Positions 35,098 through 47,229 of a stretch of 64,000 nt of DNA are shown here, piece after piece. The position numbers were made by a program, and so were the translations under genes. The stretch comes from Hexactinellida sp. DTS-2022 (lineage: Eukaryota > Porifera > Hexactinellida), in the NCBI GenBank assembly GCA_028753945.1, contig JAPNXP010000002.1:6820001-6884000 (forward strand), written 5' to 3'. Every line of letters begins with the position of its first letter. The first letter of the stretch is position 1. The notes under the pieces are model-generated. The model was not told where the DNA came from. It made no database searches and saw nothing but the letters and a program-made list of their open reading frames with translations.

Positions 35098-36038
35098 CAG
35101 GGCCGCGGAGAGCCATCTGGGGCCGACAAGACTGTAAAATTTCGGGCCCCAATATCTATTCACCGATTTCTACTTTTTAAATTGCGAAGAGAATAAATAC
35201 GAGCGAAGTACTGAAAACACGGTTGACTACCCTGGATTTTCTTCCCAAAAGTGTTCTAAATATTCGTTTTCGAGTCAATTTCAATCCGCACCCCGACAGA
35301 TCGAAATGTTATCAAACTAAACTATGAATATTATTATTAGCATGCATATATTCAGCATTCTCTCAAAAGTAGGCCTTTCTGGCTTTTTTCTTAGCAAATT
35401 CATCTATAACAGTCTGTTATAGATGCAATTACTGGTAAACTACAATCTACAATAAATCGAAAAGAAATACTCTATTACAAGCATGCCTCGTTGTTGCGCT
35501 GATTAGATGAACAACACTACATTATTATGCTAACTGTAAGTAGAAAATTTATGCAAACTGTAAGTCGAAATTTATGCTCTGTGAATGCTGAGGAATTATT
35601 AAAGTAAAGAATAACATTTATACAGCAATATCTTATGTATTAATACTCAATGGTTTGTTTCTTAGTTTTTTGTTTGTCCGAATTGATGGAGGAATTGGTA
35701 AGTGCTGAATGCGACATAGGACGAGATTGTGAGAGTTGAGGCCAGGTCATGGGCGTAGCCAACCAAAAAATTAGGGGGGGTCCGAAAAATCTTTTGGGGG
35801 CCACTATTCAGATGAGTCATTACAATACAGTGAGAGAACGCTCAATCTATCCTTATTGTAGAAATTTGGGGGCCCAGGTATAATTTTGGGAGGGCCAAGC
35901 CCACCCGTCCACACCCACCCGTCACCGTACCTATTTTGTGGAATTTTTCTCATATTAATCTTTCGAAACTTTGGGGGCCCCCTCGGTTCCGGGCCCCCGA
36001 GGAAATGTCTCGCCTTCCACGCCCTCTCCTCAGCGCTG
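35098..36038. mobile_element. hAT-type MITE, 941 bp
   Basis: Ends CAGGGCCGCGGAGAG and, reversed, CAGCGCTGAGGAGAG are flanked by a perfect 8-bp duplication ATTATAAG (35090-35097 and 36039-36046). The interior has GGGGGCC-rich stretches near 35780-36000 that could be a further nested hAT-like copy (CATGGGCGTAGCC at 35751). No transposase. Confidence 0.88.
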
Positions 36039-36266
36039 ATTATAAGGTATTTGCAGGGGATGAATAAGGTGATCTATCCCGTATCAGAGAAGTAAGAGAA
36101 TGAGATGCTCTGTACTCTAAAGTCAAGTTTTATCAACATATCTTCAATATTGCCAGATTCAAGGTTGCGAAACTCAACAGTTGGATCCCACCATTTTGCC
36201 ATGATCTCTTTGACCAATACCTAACATCAAGAATATACATAAATTAATATTAAATTAAACTCTATA

Positions 36267-36365
36267 TAGTAGAAGCTGCGTGATCTGACTCACTATAATC
36301 CGGAATTCTCCTTAATCCGGTACATATATCTCATCCCAACGTATCGGATTAGGCAGGTTCTACTG
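36267..36365. mobile_element. 99-bp mariner-like MITE
   Basis: TAGTAGAAGCTGCGTGATC at the left and, reversed, CAGTAGAACCTGCCTAATC at the right, with TA on both sides. AATCCGG and TCGGATTA lie within. Confidence 0.65.
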
Positions 36366-36386
36366 TATCAGTTAAGTATTAATTAC

Positions 36387-36840
36387 TTAAAGAAAATGAA
36401 TACTTACAAGAAGATTTTCTGATTGCAGTAGAGAGAAAGTTTCGTAGTCTCTCCATTGAAATGCTGGATGGATCAAGTGGAGCAATTCTAGTAATTCATT
36501 CTCTTTAGGATCGTGTGGAGGTGGTACTGGTAGTAGAGGTGACGATAATGGAAGTAGAGGTGATGATAATTGTGGTAGAGGTGATGGTATTGTTATCTGA
36601 GTAGTGGTTAAAAGAGTTTTTTGGATATCCCTCCGGTGTTCGTTTACAAACTCTTTGAATGGTTCTTTCCCGATTACAGTCAAATACCGTTTCCATGTCA
36701 GTACGATCCCAACTTGTCCATCAGTTAACTGAGTAAACGATTGTACTGCAGCAAAGAAATGCTCTTTTGGCGTTTCCTTTAGTGATTCATGGCATTTTGA
36801 TAAATTGATCTTCGCATTCTTTTATTTATGAGACTTTTAC
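36387..36840 (-). pseudogene. ORF in right inverted end with Ser/Pro/Leu repeats
   Basis: The minus-strand frame reads QVGIVLTWKRYLTVIGKEPF and FVNEHRRDI, parallel to 32405-32647. It then has a short tandem of PQLSSPLLPLSSPLLPVPPP and ends LHLIHPAFQWRDYETFSLL. A stop and frameshift separate the upstream part near 36790. Function unknown; it is probably part of the KDZ-type element protein set. Confidence 0.35.
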
Positions 36841-37320
36841 ACAGCGGTTATTCCACGTTAGATCTTTCCGCTGACATATCACCTAGTCATAGAAACGGTT
36901 AGGATGCTAAGAATTTAACCACTTTTCAATTTAGATTGTGCCAATGTATTAGCTGGAAACTAATTGCATGATTGAAATTCGAATTCTATGGTTATATTTC
37001 TTAGTCTTTAAAATTGTCTCAGAAAATCCTTTTGTTAAGATAGGTTGCTAACGTGATTTCGTTTAATTATTGGGATGAACAATAAAACAAAAACAAAAGC
37101 TATTAGACGTTAGAAATAACAAATGATTAGTTTGAGAGAGATGAACTAAATCGTGTACAAAATTTAATTGAGTATCCCCAGTGTTTAATTGCGCAAAGTC
37201 TATGTATACGCAAGCGTATACTCTATGTACCTATGCGCTAGTGAATAATATATGTACTCTATGCACTAGCGCATAGATTTCTATGCGCTAGGGTATGCAT
37301 TGAGTACTTTTAATACATTC
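36605..37320 (-). repeat. Right ~700-bp inverted end of KDZ-type element
   Basis: This is the reverse-complement partner of 31935-32650, ending in ATGCGCTAGGGTATGCATTGAG. Together the two ends bracket about 5.4 kb. Confidence 0.7.
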
Positions 37321-37609
37321 AATCATCAGTTTCCTATGTGGGATATTTCCTTAAATACTATAGTCTGAAATAATTTAGGTTTTATAAATCACTTTATAAC
37401 CTAGGGGTTCATGTGATCCTTATCTTAAGAATTCATATTTCCTCGGTTATAGTTTGTTTAACTGGCGAATGAGTGCAGTGGTATTTACCAAAAAAAGAAA
37501 TGAAGACGCTCTCCATTTGTAAATTTAGCATTTCTAGGAAACATAGGAGAAACGGTGTCCAATAATGTAGTGTGAGCCATGTATAGGCCATAGGCTCATG
37601 CCAAAGCCA

Positions 37610-37775
37610 AAATGTTGGAACTCAGGGTTTCATTTAGGCGTATGGTGCGCGCTTACAGGCGCATTCTTCGTAAATGTTTCTACGTCAGGCGTATGAAAAA
37701 TTTAATTGATAGGCGCGTGCCATACGCCTAACTTAGGCGCGTGTCAAACGCCTAACTTAGGAGTATGGCATATAC
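37610..37775. repeat. Short CATACGCC/GGCGTATG repeat cluster
   Basis: AGGCGTATGG, CCATACGCCTAACTTAGGCG and TCAAACGCCTAACTTAGG recur, giving a 24-base tandem at about 37710-37765 with mixed orientation of the GGCGTATG core. No gene. The stretch 37321-37609 is featureless. Confidence 0.5.
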
Positions 37776-37917
37776 TTTGTGTTGGTATTCGCGAATATAC
37801 TTTTAATGAAAGTCATTGACATATAATAGCATAAGTTATATAACGAAGACATAGTCTTTCGTTAACTAACTAGATGAAATATTTATAAAAATGAATAAAT
37901 TAGATTGAATTAGTATA

Positions 37918-38177
37918 CCGTATTTACTCGAATAGTAGCCTAGGCGATTATTGTTTTTTTCTCCATTTTTGGACCAATAATTTTGAGCAATTTTCTAGAA
38001 TATCACATTTAATTACAATTTATTTATGATAATCGGTTGATAATCGTATTGTGAGTTATATTAGATATAAATGTTTACTGCGGGTAGCAGTAATAAATTT
38101 ATATTTGCTACTTTAGGGGGGTAATTATTGGAGGTAGGCCATTATTCGAATAGAGGCTACTATTCGAATAAATACGG
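37918..38177. mobile_element. 260-bp TA-flanked MITE
   Basis: CCGTATTTACTCGAATAGTA at the left and, reversed, CCGTATTTATTCGAATAGTA at the right, with TA outside. The same ACCGTATTT-CCGAATAAGCGCC style of terminus is seen at 48157 and near 50900. Confidence 0.8.
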
Positions 38178-38813
38178 TACTTATTGAGTAATTATAAGCG
38201 TCTTCGGTTCATGCGCCAATAGATAAATACTTGATCAATAAACTTATCGAATCTGGTGTTAGGTATTAACTCTTGTATACTAAAAGGCCAAGAAATTACC
38301 TGAGCTTTGGATTATCTGGCCCTTGCTGACTTATTCGAACAAGATCTGAAACATGCGACAGCTTGAGTGTTGATCGAGAGTCCGAACATCTTCTACTCGA
38401 ATAGGAAAAACCTCTTTCCACGACGCAGCTTCCAAGTGGAAGGATTAACATAAGAGTTGAAATAAAGGAGTGCTCCGGAAACATCTCCCGAGTATATTCA
38501 TATTTTAGAAAATATTGCCAATGTTTTGAAGGATTCGATACATCTATTTGTGGAAAACAACTTATATGTTTTGAAATATGGTGAGCTTCATCAACTAGAG
38601 CACGAGTATCAAATAATTTTAATTGTAGATGAGTGATAATATTAGGCCAGTATTCATGATTGAAAGGAAGTTATCCCATTAACATTCCTGTACAAAGGTG
38701 CCCACAGATCCTCAAAAAGATACGCACATTGTTGTCAGCAAATTTTGTTAACAGTGTGGATGCGAGTGGAGCGAGCATCCCTACTAAATTTTGATCTTAG
38801 GAAGCATTGAGCT

Positions 38814-40049
38814 TTAAGGATGCTTGCCGCCAAAAGTGTATTAGCCCTATGGGTAGTTTTACGATTATTTTGGATATTGAGCTGAAATTCTCCATTATTG
38901 CCTGTAATAGCCCAACTAAGCATATAATCATGACTTTTGAACTTTTTATGAGCAATTTTCAGAATTCCATCATATTACGTGGCGGATGGCTTCCTATCTC
39001 CGTAATACTAAATATTGTATAGGCGTAGAATATTATCATAAAAACTGTCAGAGCTCAAGTTCTAAAATTTGCTGAGTATATACAGCACTACTATAGGAAG
39101 AAAATTGACCATTTTCAGACTGATCCATTCACAAATATTTATTTTGGATATAAATACCCAAAACATGCGGACATTAGTTCGAAAAGATCGATTTTAAGCC
39201 AATTTTTCCAGGACATGTCACGCAATATAAGTTCGTTTTGTTCAATCAAGGTCAAATACATAGTAACCGTTATATACTAACATGTGCCAAATTTTTGGCG
39301 ACTTTTGATATGTATTTTATAAAAAACAATTGGTCAAAGGTCAGAAATCTCTGTTTTGAGTTATTAAGGGTCAAAGTTTTTCCGAATAAAACACTCTCTA
39401 ACTAAGTTATTACAAGGTGTTTCATCCCTGTATGGAAGGAGTATGTAAGCTTTTATTCGTACGATAAGCTTTACATGTATTCAGTCATTGTTCGTAACTA
39501 AATGACTTGATATATATCCATTTATGCAAGTCCACTTTATTTTGGGACACCAGCTGGAAAAGGAATTTGATGTAATTGGCTGTGAGAATTGTTCGAAATT
39601 CAACAGAAAGTTCATTCCAGCAATATTTTGAACTACTATGTATATGCACCATGTATATGTGTGGAATCTTTCAATTGAATTGCTGTATATCCCAGAATAA
39701 TTAAAATGATAGTCACCATAGAGATTCGAATCCATAACCTCAAATATACATTCTCCATATGCTTTCCACCGTGCCGTTGATACATATTAGTAATATATGA
39801 ACTGATATTAGTATCAAAATGCACATAAATAACCATCAATGGTGATAAATGTGAGGAATATTCACATAATCACCGATGTCATCAAAAATGACGTCACTAA
39901 TAATGCACTTTTCAGCAAATATATTCTAGATTTTTGAAAATTTGCACTTCCAACAGAATTCCGGGTTATTTTTGCATGTTATTTCACAATAATCGACACT
40001 TAAATTTTTGAAGTTAAATACCGGATAATTTGGCGGCAAGCATCCTTAA
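38814..40049. mobile_element. TTAA-type element family 2, copy 2
   Basis: Perfect inverted ends TTAAGGATGCTTGCCGCC and GGCGGCAAGCATCCTTAA define 1236 bp. It is homologous to 15820-17736 throughout but lacks the two MITEs nested there. It interrupts the hAT relic. It holds a CRE-like TGACGTCA at 39889 and a tRNA-like stretch. Confidence 0.88.
39712..39783 (-). other. tRNA-like relic, second copy
   Basis: On the minus strand GTATCAACGGCACGGTGG resembles box A and GGATTCGAATC box B, about 72 nt overall, homologous to 16845-16915. Stem pairing is imperfect, so a working tRNA is unlikely. Confidence 0.35.
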
Positions 40050-40568
40050 AAGAACGAGACTGAACATGGCTCACAATTATAGCACTATACTAATTATTAG
40101 CATGATTGTGCATTACAGTAAGCGTTCGGTCCTAAAGCTAATTTGACCAGCCAGTGGCCAGTCAAATCGACTCTGCACCTGCTCAAAATGACTTCCATAA
40201 TCTGTTCTACACCCATCAAAATAGAAAGCAAGACCATTTAGCTGGGATGGGGAATGGTTTCCTATCTATTCGAAGGTTGCAGGTAGTAAGTAAGCTTAGT
40301 AAACGCACTCAATTTAGAGATTTTGCGTGACACCGAAGTTATATTGTATTTATTTGTTGAAATAATGTCCTATTCTCTCCCGCCAGCGTATTGCCATATT
40401 CTGAAATTTGTCGGTCGATGAAACCGGAACGAGGCCTGCCGAATGTGGCCCGTATCTTGGATTCGGGGAACACTGATTACAGTGGTTTTAATTATTGTTT
40501 GAGAACAGTGAAATTCGCCGATGTACAGATGCAATTTATAAAAACTACCTAAGATTATTGATACGCGT

Positions 40569-40603
40569 ATTGCGTATAATACGTATCATACATTATACGC
40601 AAT
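40569..40603. repeat. Perfect 12-bp stem hairpin
   Basis: ATTGCGTATAAT and ATTATACGCAAT are separated by 11 bases. The rest of 40050-40929 shows no gene; a slightly GC-richer patch near 40390-40470 has no readable domain. Confidence 0.6.
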
Positions 40604-41868
40604 CCATCAGTATGTATTTTCGTTAGATATATGATCAACTAGGGATGTTTTCAAAGTAAATCCAGTAGTATATGTTGAAGTCTTATTGTATAACAAGATC
40701 CTAGCAAGTAATAAATTTATATTATACAGACTATACCATAGGTCGATTAGCATTTAAAGAATAACGATCAACAGAAAGTTGTTCATTACAATTCCAATAA
40801 CTCGATATAATAAGTAAGATATACGAATAATACTGCAGAACATTATTCCAATTATACGTAAAAAGTGTAAATAGAATAAGTATTAAACAACCAAGAAATT
40901 TACACAGTTAGATTTGTACACGCACATGCTTATACTGCGTACCCCTGTAGGCGCCACTGTTCCGTATCCTCACCAAATGTACGGGAAAATTCCATAACTA
41001 GCGAACTAGTATACTCATTCAAATGTTGAAACAATATTGATTTCCAGTCCACTTGCTCAGTTATACGTGGAGTAGGATCGAATACTTCCACATCTATTTC
41101 TTTTAAAGAATCAATCATAGCTGAAACTTTGGAAGCTGTAAAAACTTCGATACTTCTTGGTCCGCCGACTAGTTCTGATAGTTCCATCATAATTCCTTTT
41201 GTAAGCATATTTGTCATGCTTAAAGTGGTTTTTCATTTTTTAAAAGTTTTGAGAGGGTATTCACCTTAGATAATACAGAATCAAGATAAATAAATGTATT
41301 AATAGTTTTCTTTGAAAGCATAGCATTAATGAAACCAAATGCCTTTGTTCGATCATCTACATCATAAGAATCATTATTGTCATTTTCTTGAATAAAGTCG
41401 AGTGACTTTACAAAAGCTGTGTACAACTTTGGAAGACGTATCACAGCATTTCCATGTGAAAGCCAACGTATTGGAGCAATTCCAACTAATTTACTAGCTT
41501 TATTCTCAGCTGACTTTGTCCATCGTTTTAATAACTCCAATTTCTTATTAGAATTGTTGAAAATTTTATCAAGTGCTCGTGCCAACCAAAGTGAATCAGT
41601 AATGACCTGTGAGTCTTTGGCAACTGCCTTGGCAACCAATTGGAGCCGATGAGCTCTGCAATGCTGACAAATATGATCAAGTAATTTTCAGTGAATTTTC
41701 ATGAGGCCGTATACGCCATCTTTAGGTGAACTCATGTTGGCACCTCCATCAAATGAGACGCACTTAAATTTTGATGTATCCAGATTCCTTTTGACAACAA
41801 CACAATCTATCGCCTGAAATATATCAATTGCTTTTGTTGCTTAAGGTAGCGAATTATCTCTACTTGTC

Positions 41869-44800
41869 ATGGGAAGAAAGTGTTCAGTTTACAATTGCCG
41901 TTCTGGGTATAAGTGGAATCCGTCTAAATTTAATGGTATAATCTATGGATTTCCCAAGGACAAAAGTGAAAAGGAGTTGTGGGTTAGAGCCCTTCCAAAT
42001 GCGTCGATTGCGAATAATAACATAACGGACAATATGGGGATATGTGAACTTCACTGGCCCCCTAAGTACCCTACCAGGCTTTCTGGTAGATATCTGGTCC
42101 CTGCAGTTCTCCATCGATATTTATCAGAGTACCGCAATCGTGTTGTAGACAAACTGGCCCTAAGAAGTTGCGAAAAGTCAATGCCCGTCGGATTTCTTCA
42201 GAAATTCGCAAAGAATTAACTGAAAAACGTGTGGAGCAGGCCAATCAACAAAAAGATAAGATAAAATCATGTGATGATTTCATATCTTATTGTAATTCAT
42301 TGGATCTTGTTAAAGACAAACATGAATCATCTCTAACTCTTTTCAAATTCAATTACCAAGACAATCAGCCACCATCGATTTCATTTTCTATAACTATTAC
42401 ATATAATTTCAAAGTTACATGCTTCAGAGAACAAATAAAAGTACCTATTAGGCAATTCTTTGGATTTAATTCAATACTTGAATGTTATTCGCAGTTGAGA
42501 GAAATCATCAGTTTTGTTTGCGATTATGAACCGGAATTAAGAGCAAGGTTGGCCTATACTTCTGAAATGGTAAAAAAAAAGTCAGGAAATACTTAATAAT
42601 GAACAGAAAGAAAGAGTTGAGTTCCTAGCGAGACAGTTGGAATTATGTTCATTCAGCGAACATGGTCGAAGGTACTCTGCGTTTGATTTTAAAAATGCTA
42701 TAGGCCTCTTCCTACGAAGTCGAAACTGCTACTCAGCATTGAGATAATTTCTAATTTTACTCCACCCACGTCAGATAAAATCTTTATTCGGAACACTTTC
42801 CGATCCTGGATCAGTACAAGAATGTACACAGGTAGTAAAAACCGTTTTTATGGAACTTGAGGGCCCCCAAAGTATTGTAAGATTATAGTGGATGAAGTTT
42901 ACATCAAACCATCTATTCGATACCAGGGTAATCATATCATTGGATTTGCTACTGACACCGCTAAACCAGCAAGAACGATGTTGGCGTTAATGGTATGCCC
43001 CATGTTCGGGGCTCCAGCATTTGTGGCCAGGTTAATTCCTATTTATTCATTATCTGCAGAGTTAAGGTGTTAGCCCCTTGATATTTCGACACCCGACGAC
43101 TTAATGTTTTGAAAGCATATTTGGATACTAGTAAGTATTCTAAGATATCCCTGCAAATATTAGAGTTCTACTACCCATTAATGCATAGTTATGAACTATG
43201 TAAGTTTCAATACAGTACTAATCCATACTAGCCAAGAATTGAATTTTGAACTTTTTTTTCATTTTTTAGCCCGAAACATGTCAATTATAAATTATACCTG
43301 AGTCGATTCTCAATGTTTTCAACCGCATCAGAATTTCATTTTTCCTCCGTCTTCCCTAACTTATTTTCATTTTTGTGAAATTGGTCCAAAAAATTGCCAA
43401 AAATCTCACTAAAAGTGTCATAATTAAATAAATTTGTATTATAATGCCAAAACTGCCGCGGTTGAAAACATGCATCTACATATGTTGATCATTTCAAAAA
43501 AGAAATCGACCTTCCAAAGTAAAAATTGAGATTTTTGTATTCATTTTCCGAGATTCACTTCTTTTTTTTTTAAATTAAATTTTTTTTTAGAAAATGCCCT
43601 TATATGGAAGTCGACGTCATATGATTGTAAAATATTCATCTTTAGATGTAAGTTTGATGAAAAAAAACTCTTGGGAGTCAATCAGTATATCACACAGAGT
43701 ATTCCTGGTAAAAAATATCGTCATAAAATTTCTCACTTTTTAGAGGCGGGAAATCAAGGGGCTAAAACCTTAATTTATACTCAAGTTATAGCTCTGATAA
43801 AGATTATTCACGAGTCATCAGGCTATGTGTATTTAGTAATGAACGATAATCTTGCAGCGAATATTAAATTCCTTCGAATGCTTCACGAGAAATTTGTCAG
43901 TGTAAATAACTACAGTATCCAACATCCAGTTCCTAACGATGTTTTCAGATTATTGTTCACGCTGTACGATACAATTCATCTTTTATAAACATCAAAAATA
44001 ATTGGACTACTGAAAAAATGAAGAAATTACGTTTTTGCGATCCGTTAACGCATGAAAAATGAATGCAGATTTTGGACATGTTATTGCAATTTATCAAAGA
44101 GAAAAAAATTCGATTATTAAACAAACCAAGTTAGCGTTTTCCACGGTATTTCCAACTAATTTTGATAAACAAAAAGTAGACTTGATGTTGAATCTTTTTA
44201 ACGAGAAAACTGTGGCGGTTTTGCGAACAGATGGTAACCATGGAACTGCAACCTTTGTACGTCATGTCACTCGGTTATTTCACATGCTAAATGTGAAAAA
44301 TTTGTACTCTGGGCAAGCTTAGAACGATCCAGATCGTGAAGCATATCGTTCCATTGATGACCCAAGGTTCGATTACATTATGAATATGGCACTTACCTTC
44401 AAGAAGATGGACACGAGTTTAACACCATACTCAACAAGAGTCATGTGTTTGACCAAACAAACAAGCAATGCTCTTTCTTTGACTCTTAATGGAATGGTAG
44501 TTCTAATTCAAACACTTTTGTCCAAACCGGGAATTCACTACGTCCTGTCAGGTACGATGCAAAGCGATCGATTAGAGGCAGAGTTTGGAATATACAGACA
44601 ACTTAATGGAGGAAACTTTTACATGTCAAGTGAGCAAATAAAAAATAGTCTCAAACTCCAAAGAATTAAAATTTTTGACCGACTTGATATTTACGAAACC
44701 GTTGTTCATTATGATAGAGAGTGTTGTTCCGCTGATTTGAAAGAGGAAGAGGTCGAACTATTGGATACCAATTTTTCTGATACTATTCATCTAAGTGAAT

Positions 44801-45186
44801 TTGACAAGTCCACTGTGTATTATATTTCAGGATTTGTCGCCAAAAAGGAGAATATTGGATCACACTCAACAATTGAAGATTGTCCCCAATCAGAATTTAC
44901 TGAGCTGGTTTCCCGTGGCTCTTTATGTCATCCACCAATCGATTTATACGAGTTAGGCTTAGTTCTATTTTCTTATTATAACTCTCTCCCAGACAAAACG
45001 TGCACAACAAAAGTATCGAAAGCCTTCAGAGAAATTGATGAAACATCCCAGTGTTCATTTGAAAATGAAAAATCGGTTTTGAAAAGATTTTTGAATACAT
45101 TCAGTAAAGGTTTTGCCAAAATGTGCTCCGAAAAGGTAATAATTGATAAAAAGAAATCTATCAAGAAACAAAGAATGAACTACTAG
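41869..45186 (+). pseudogene. P-element/THAP9-like transposase relic (copy 2)
   Basis: The ATG at 41869 opens a THAP zinc finger: MGRKCSVYNC, then IYGFPKDKSEKELWVRALP, then ICELHW, and RYLVPAVLH at the end of the domain. The frame shifts near 42190 into a basic, coiled region (KRVEQANQQKDK). After a stop, LARQLELCSFSEHGRRYS and, at 42888, MDEVYIKPSIRYQGNHIIGF mark the start of the RNase-H-like catalytic domain. At 43671-43988, MNDNLAANIKF and LYDTIHLL give the second acidic motif. The interval 43080-43660 is T-rich and could be an intron. The segment 44380-45186 contains MQSDRLEAEFGIYRQLNGG, the conserved C-terminal motif. At least four stops or frameshifts make it inactive. It is less decayed than 5371-6720. 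Confidence 0.8.
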
Positions 45187-45189
45187 CAT

Positions 45190-45694
45190 TGTTATTCCAC
45201 GATTTACTGTGATTTTCTTATTGAATCTAATTTCTACAATTTCTTATCCATTTTGTGAAGTAATTTCTACATTCATTTAGATTTTTTTTAAATAACATTT
45301 GGTAAAATTGAGTTTAGTCGCAAGTCTGGATATTGGACTTACAGTTCGGAATTCTATTACTTTCATTGTTGGAATCATATTAATTTGTTTTCGATTTTTC
45401 GATTTCTTCTGTATGAAAAATTATATAAAGGACACCAAACTCAGGTTTTGTGCCTTTTAGTATATTTTTTGGTTCACAAGACTCAGATTCATTATCTACG
45501 ATGTCTAGGAACTCGAAAAAAGTGAATATATGAAAATGCGCATCCAAGAAACACATTATAAGCGTGTACACAATCTGTGTAAAATCGGCGAATTTTGAAT
45601 ATTTTCATCGTATTTACAAAAATGACCATAAGTGATGTAGAATAATCTCAAACTAGAAATTGAATAGCATATATAAGTTTTTCGAAAGATTTCC
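45190..45694. other. AT-rich gap, nothing recognised
   Basis: Two minus-strand open frames of 60-150 residues cover parts of it, but their composition is low-complexity and they overlap the Gag-like frame on the opposite strand. Confidence 0.4.
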
Positions 45695-46298
45695 TTGCAT
45701 TTAGACACAGAAACTATGCAAAAATTCAAAGTAGAACAGGAGTTATGGTCGACCGAATTAACCAAAAGTGTCACGTCCGTATATATAGGTGTCCGTGAAG
45801 AAGTTAATACAGTTGAAGAGGCATTCCATGTGCTAATAGAGAATCTATCCGCCATCCGATCCGCAACAGGAAATGTTGAAGTTGTGTCGGTCTGACTGGC
45901 AGCCAGGCCAGCCAATAGATGATTTCTTCTATCAGCTGAAGTCGGCAGCCTCATGCGCCAAGGCACCGCTCCACATGGCGTGTTTGGTATTGGCGAATCA
46001 ACTTCCATCCACAATAAAAGGCTCAATCCAATCCTGGCTAGGGAAGCCAGAACACCAGGAGGTTAGTAACTTACAAGCACGTGAATTCTTGATTTTGGTG
46101 CGTAAAGAGTTAAATGCCAAAGGCATACCGCAGGATTGGGGAAATAGAAATCTTGGTCCAGTTAAGCTAATCCATGACGCTGGTGACATATCAATCGAAT
46201 CGGACGCAGAGAACAAAGATACATTCAAACATGTACTAGGAGAATCGGATCAAGGGACGATGGAACAAGAGGTTAACCACGGAGATGTCTTAAGTTGA
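45695..46298 (+). pseudogene. Gag-like fragment of an LTR retrotransposon
   Basis: The first frame (45695-45895) is glutamate-rich and probably helical. After a frameshift near 45885 the second (45873-46298) reads DWQPGQPIDDFFYQLKSAA, LANQLPSTIKGSIQSWLG and AREFLILVRKELNAKGIPQD. The pattern (a charged helix, W.PG, QLP..I) resembles capsid-like Gag proteins of Gypsy-type elements. No CCHC knuckle, protease or LTR is visible nearby, and a small MITE abuts the 3' end. Assignment is tentative. Confidence 0.4.
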
Positions 46299-46376
46299 GT
46301 TCGCTTATTATGAAGTCTCTCTATTACGAACACAATTTTTCGTCCCTTGAATGTTCATAATAAAAGAACCTGACTG
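46293..46376. mobile_element. ~85-bp MITE
   Basis: GTTCGCTTATTATGAAG at the left and, reversed, CAGTCAGGTTCTTTTATTAT at the right. Copies lie at 61430 (end only) and 62711-62800. Confidence 0.6.
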
Positions 46377-46379
46377 TAT

Positions 46380-46655
46380 ACTAAATAGATATTATTTTGT
46401 CTAATATCTTATTTCGGAGATTTCTACGGTGAAATTATAACATTTAGAATTTACAAAAGCAAGTGAAAGGCAAGTGGAGCAGTTTCCCTTTTTATGCTAC
46501 GTCATCATAACAATTTAAGAAAATTTTGATTTTTTGAATGAAATCGATAGAGAGAGCAAAACCATGTCTAAATCCATATTTTCTTGAAATTTGAGTCATT
46601 TGATCGACCAGTTTTCCTCCTGTTACAACGTGTATCAGTTAGGCATTCTACAGTT
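46380..46655. mobile_element. TTAA family 3, right-end fragment
   Basis: It matches 21520-21791, including GGCAAGTGGAGCAGTT and AACGTGTATCAGTTAGGC, and ends ATTCTACAGTTAA. The left part of the element is absent. The stretch 46800-47120 is the inverted partner of 26735-27080. Confidence 0.6.
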
Positions 46656-47229
46656 AATCTAAATATATGGATTTATAGACGATCGAGCGTAGCGAGGGAA
46701 AAGATTTCTGGAGGGAAAAGGTTTTTCAAATATCATTAAGTATAAGTTCTAAGAATTAATGACAAAAATATTTTGCTGATTTCATGGAGGATAAAATTAT
46801 GAATTCAATGAATAGACCATTTTTTGAATGTTTACTCGTGTATTTATAGAGTTGTGGGACATAACGGAATTTTCTAACATTCTTTCGTCGTCCATGTTTC
46901 AATAAAACAAACTTTATTGGTTCTAATATATTGATGCAGATTTAGTTGTATGGGTCCGAATAGTTTGAAATATATTATCCAAAATAGAGTATTATGGCTC
47001 CACATGATGTATTTTTTAAGTAAGACTAACTTCCTTTATTTTCAGGATATTTCGTTAAAAAGAAAAATTGTTTGTCACCATTTTTTGGACAAAACATTGA
47101 ACAAAATCTTGCAAAAAACTTTGAATGTTTACTAAATAAGAATCTCTTGTTGACTTTTGAATATAAAAGTTCATTCTTTTGATTCAAAAGAATTGTAGTA
47201 AATTAGAAATTCATTAAAAAGCTTTCTGC

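Larger units (their letters stand above)
38290..41830 (-). pseudogene. hAT transposase relic (DUF4371/ZMYM-like), split
   Basis: On the minus strand 41830-41640 reads VSFDGGANMSSPKDGVYGL, then CQHCRAHRLQLVAKAV. The segment 41639-41220 continues with LWLARALDKIFNNS and IRWLSHGNAVIRLPKLY, the RWLSH motif of this hAT subgroup, and 41217-40930 follows in another frame. The C-terminal dimerisation domain appears at 38680-38290: LVDEAHHISKH, LPLGSCVVERGFSYSSRR and SHVSDLVRI. Between them lie a 1.2 kb TTAA element (38814-40049) and about 900 unreadable bases. Stops and frameshifts (near 41218 and in KIH*KLL) kill it. The P-element relic at 41869 abuts its N-terminal side. The acceptor-like TTTCAG before AIDCVVV suggests an intron. 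Confidence 0.7.

Noticed and set aside
37610-37775. Possible CRISPR-like repeat cluster
   Set aside because: Only two or three 24-base units of mixed orientation, no spacers of constant length, and a eukaryotic context.
45556-46026. 156-codon minus-strand ORF
   Set aside because: It overlaps the plus-strand Gag-like frame, whose pattern (DFFYQLK, NQLPSTIKG) is more convincing.
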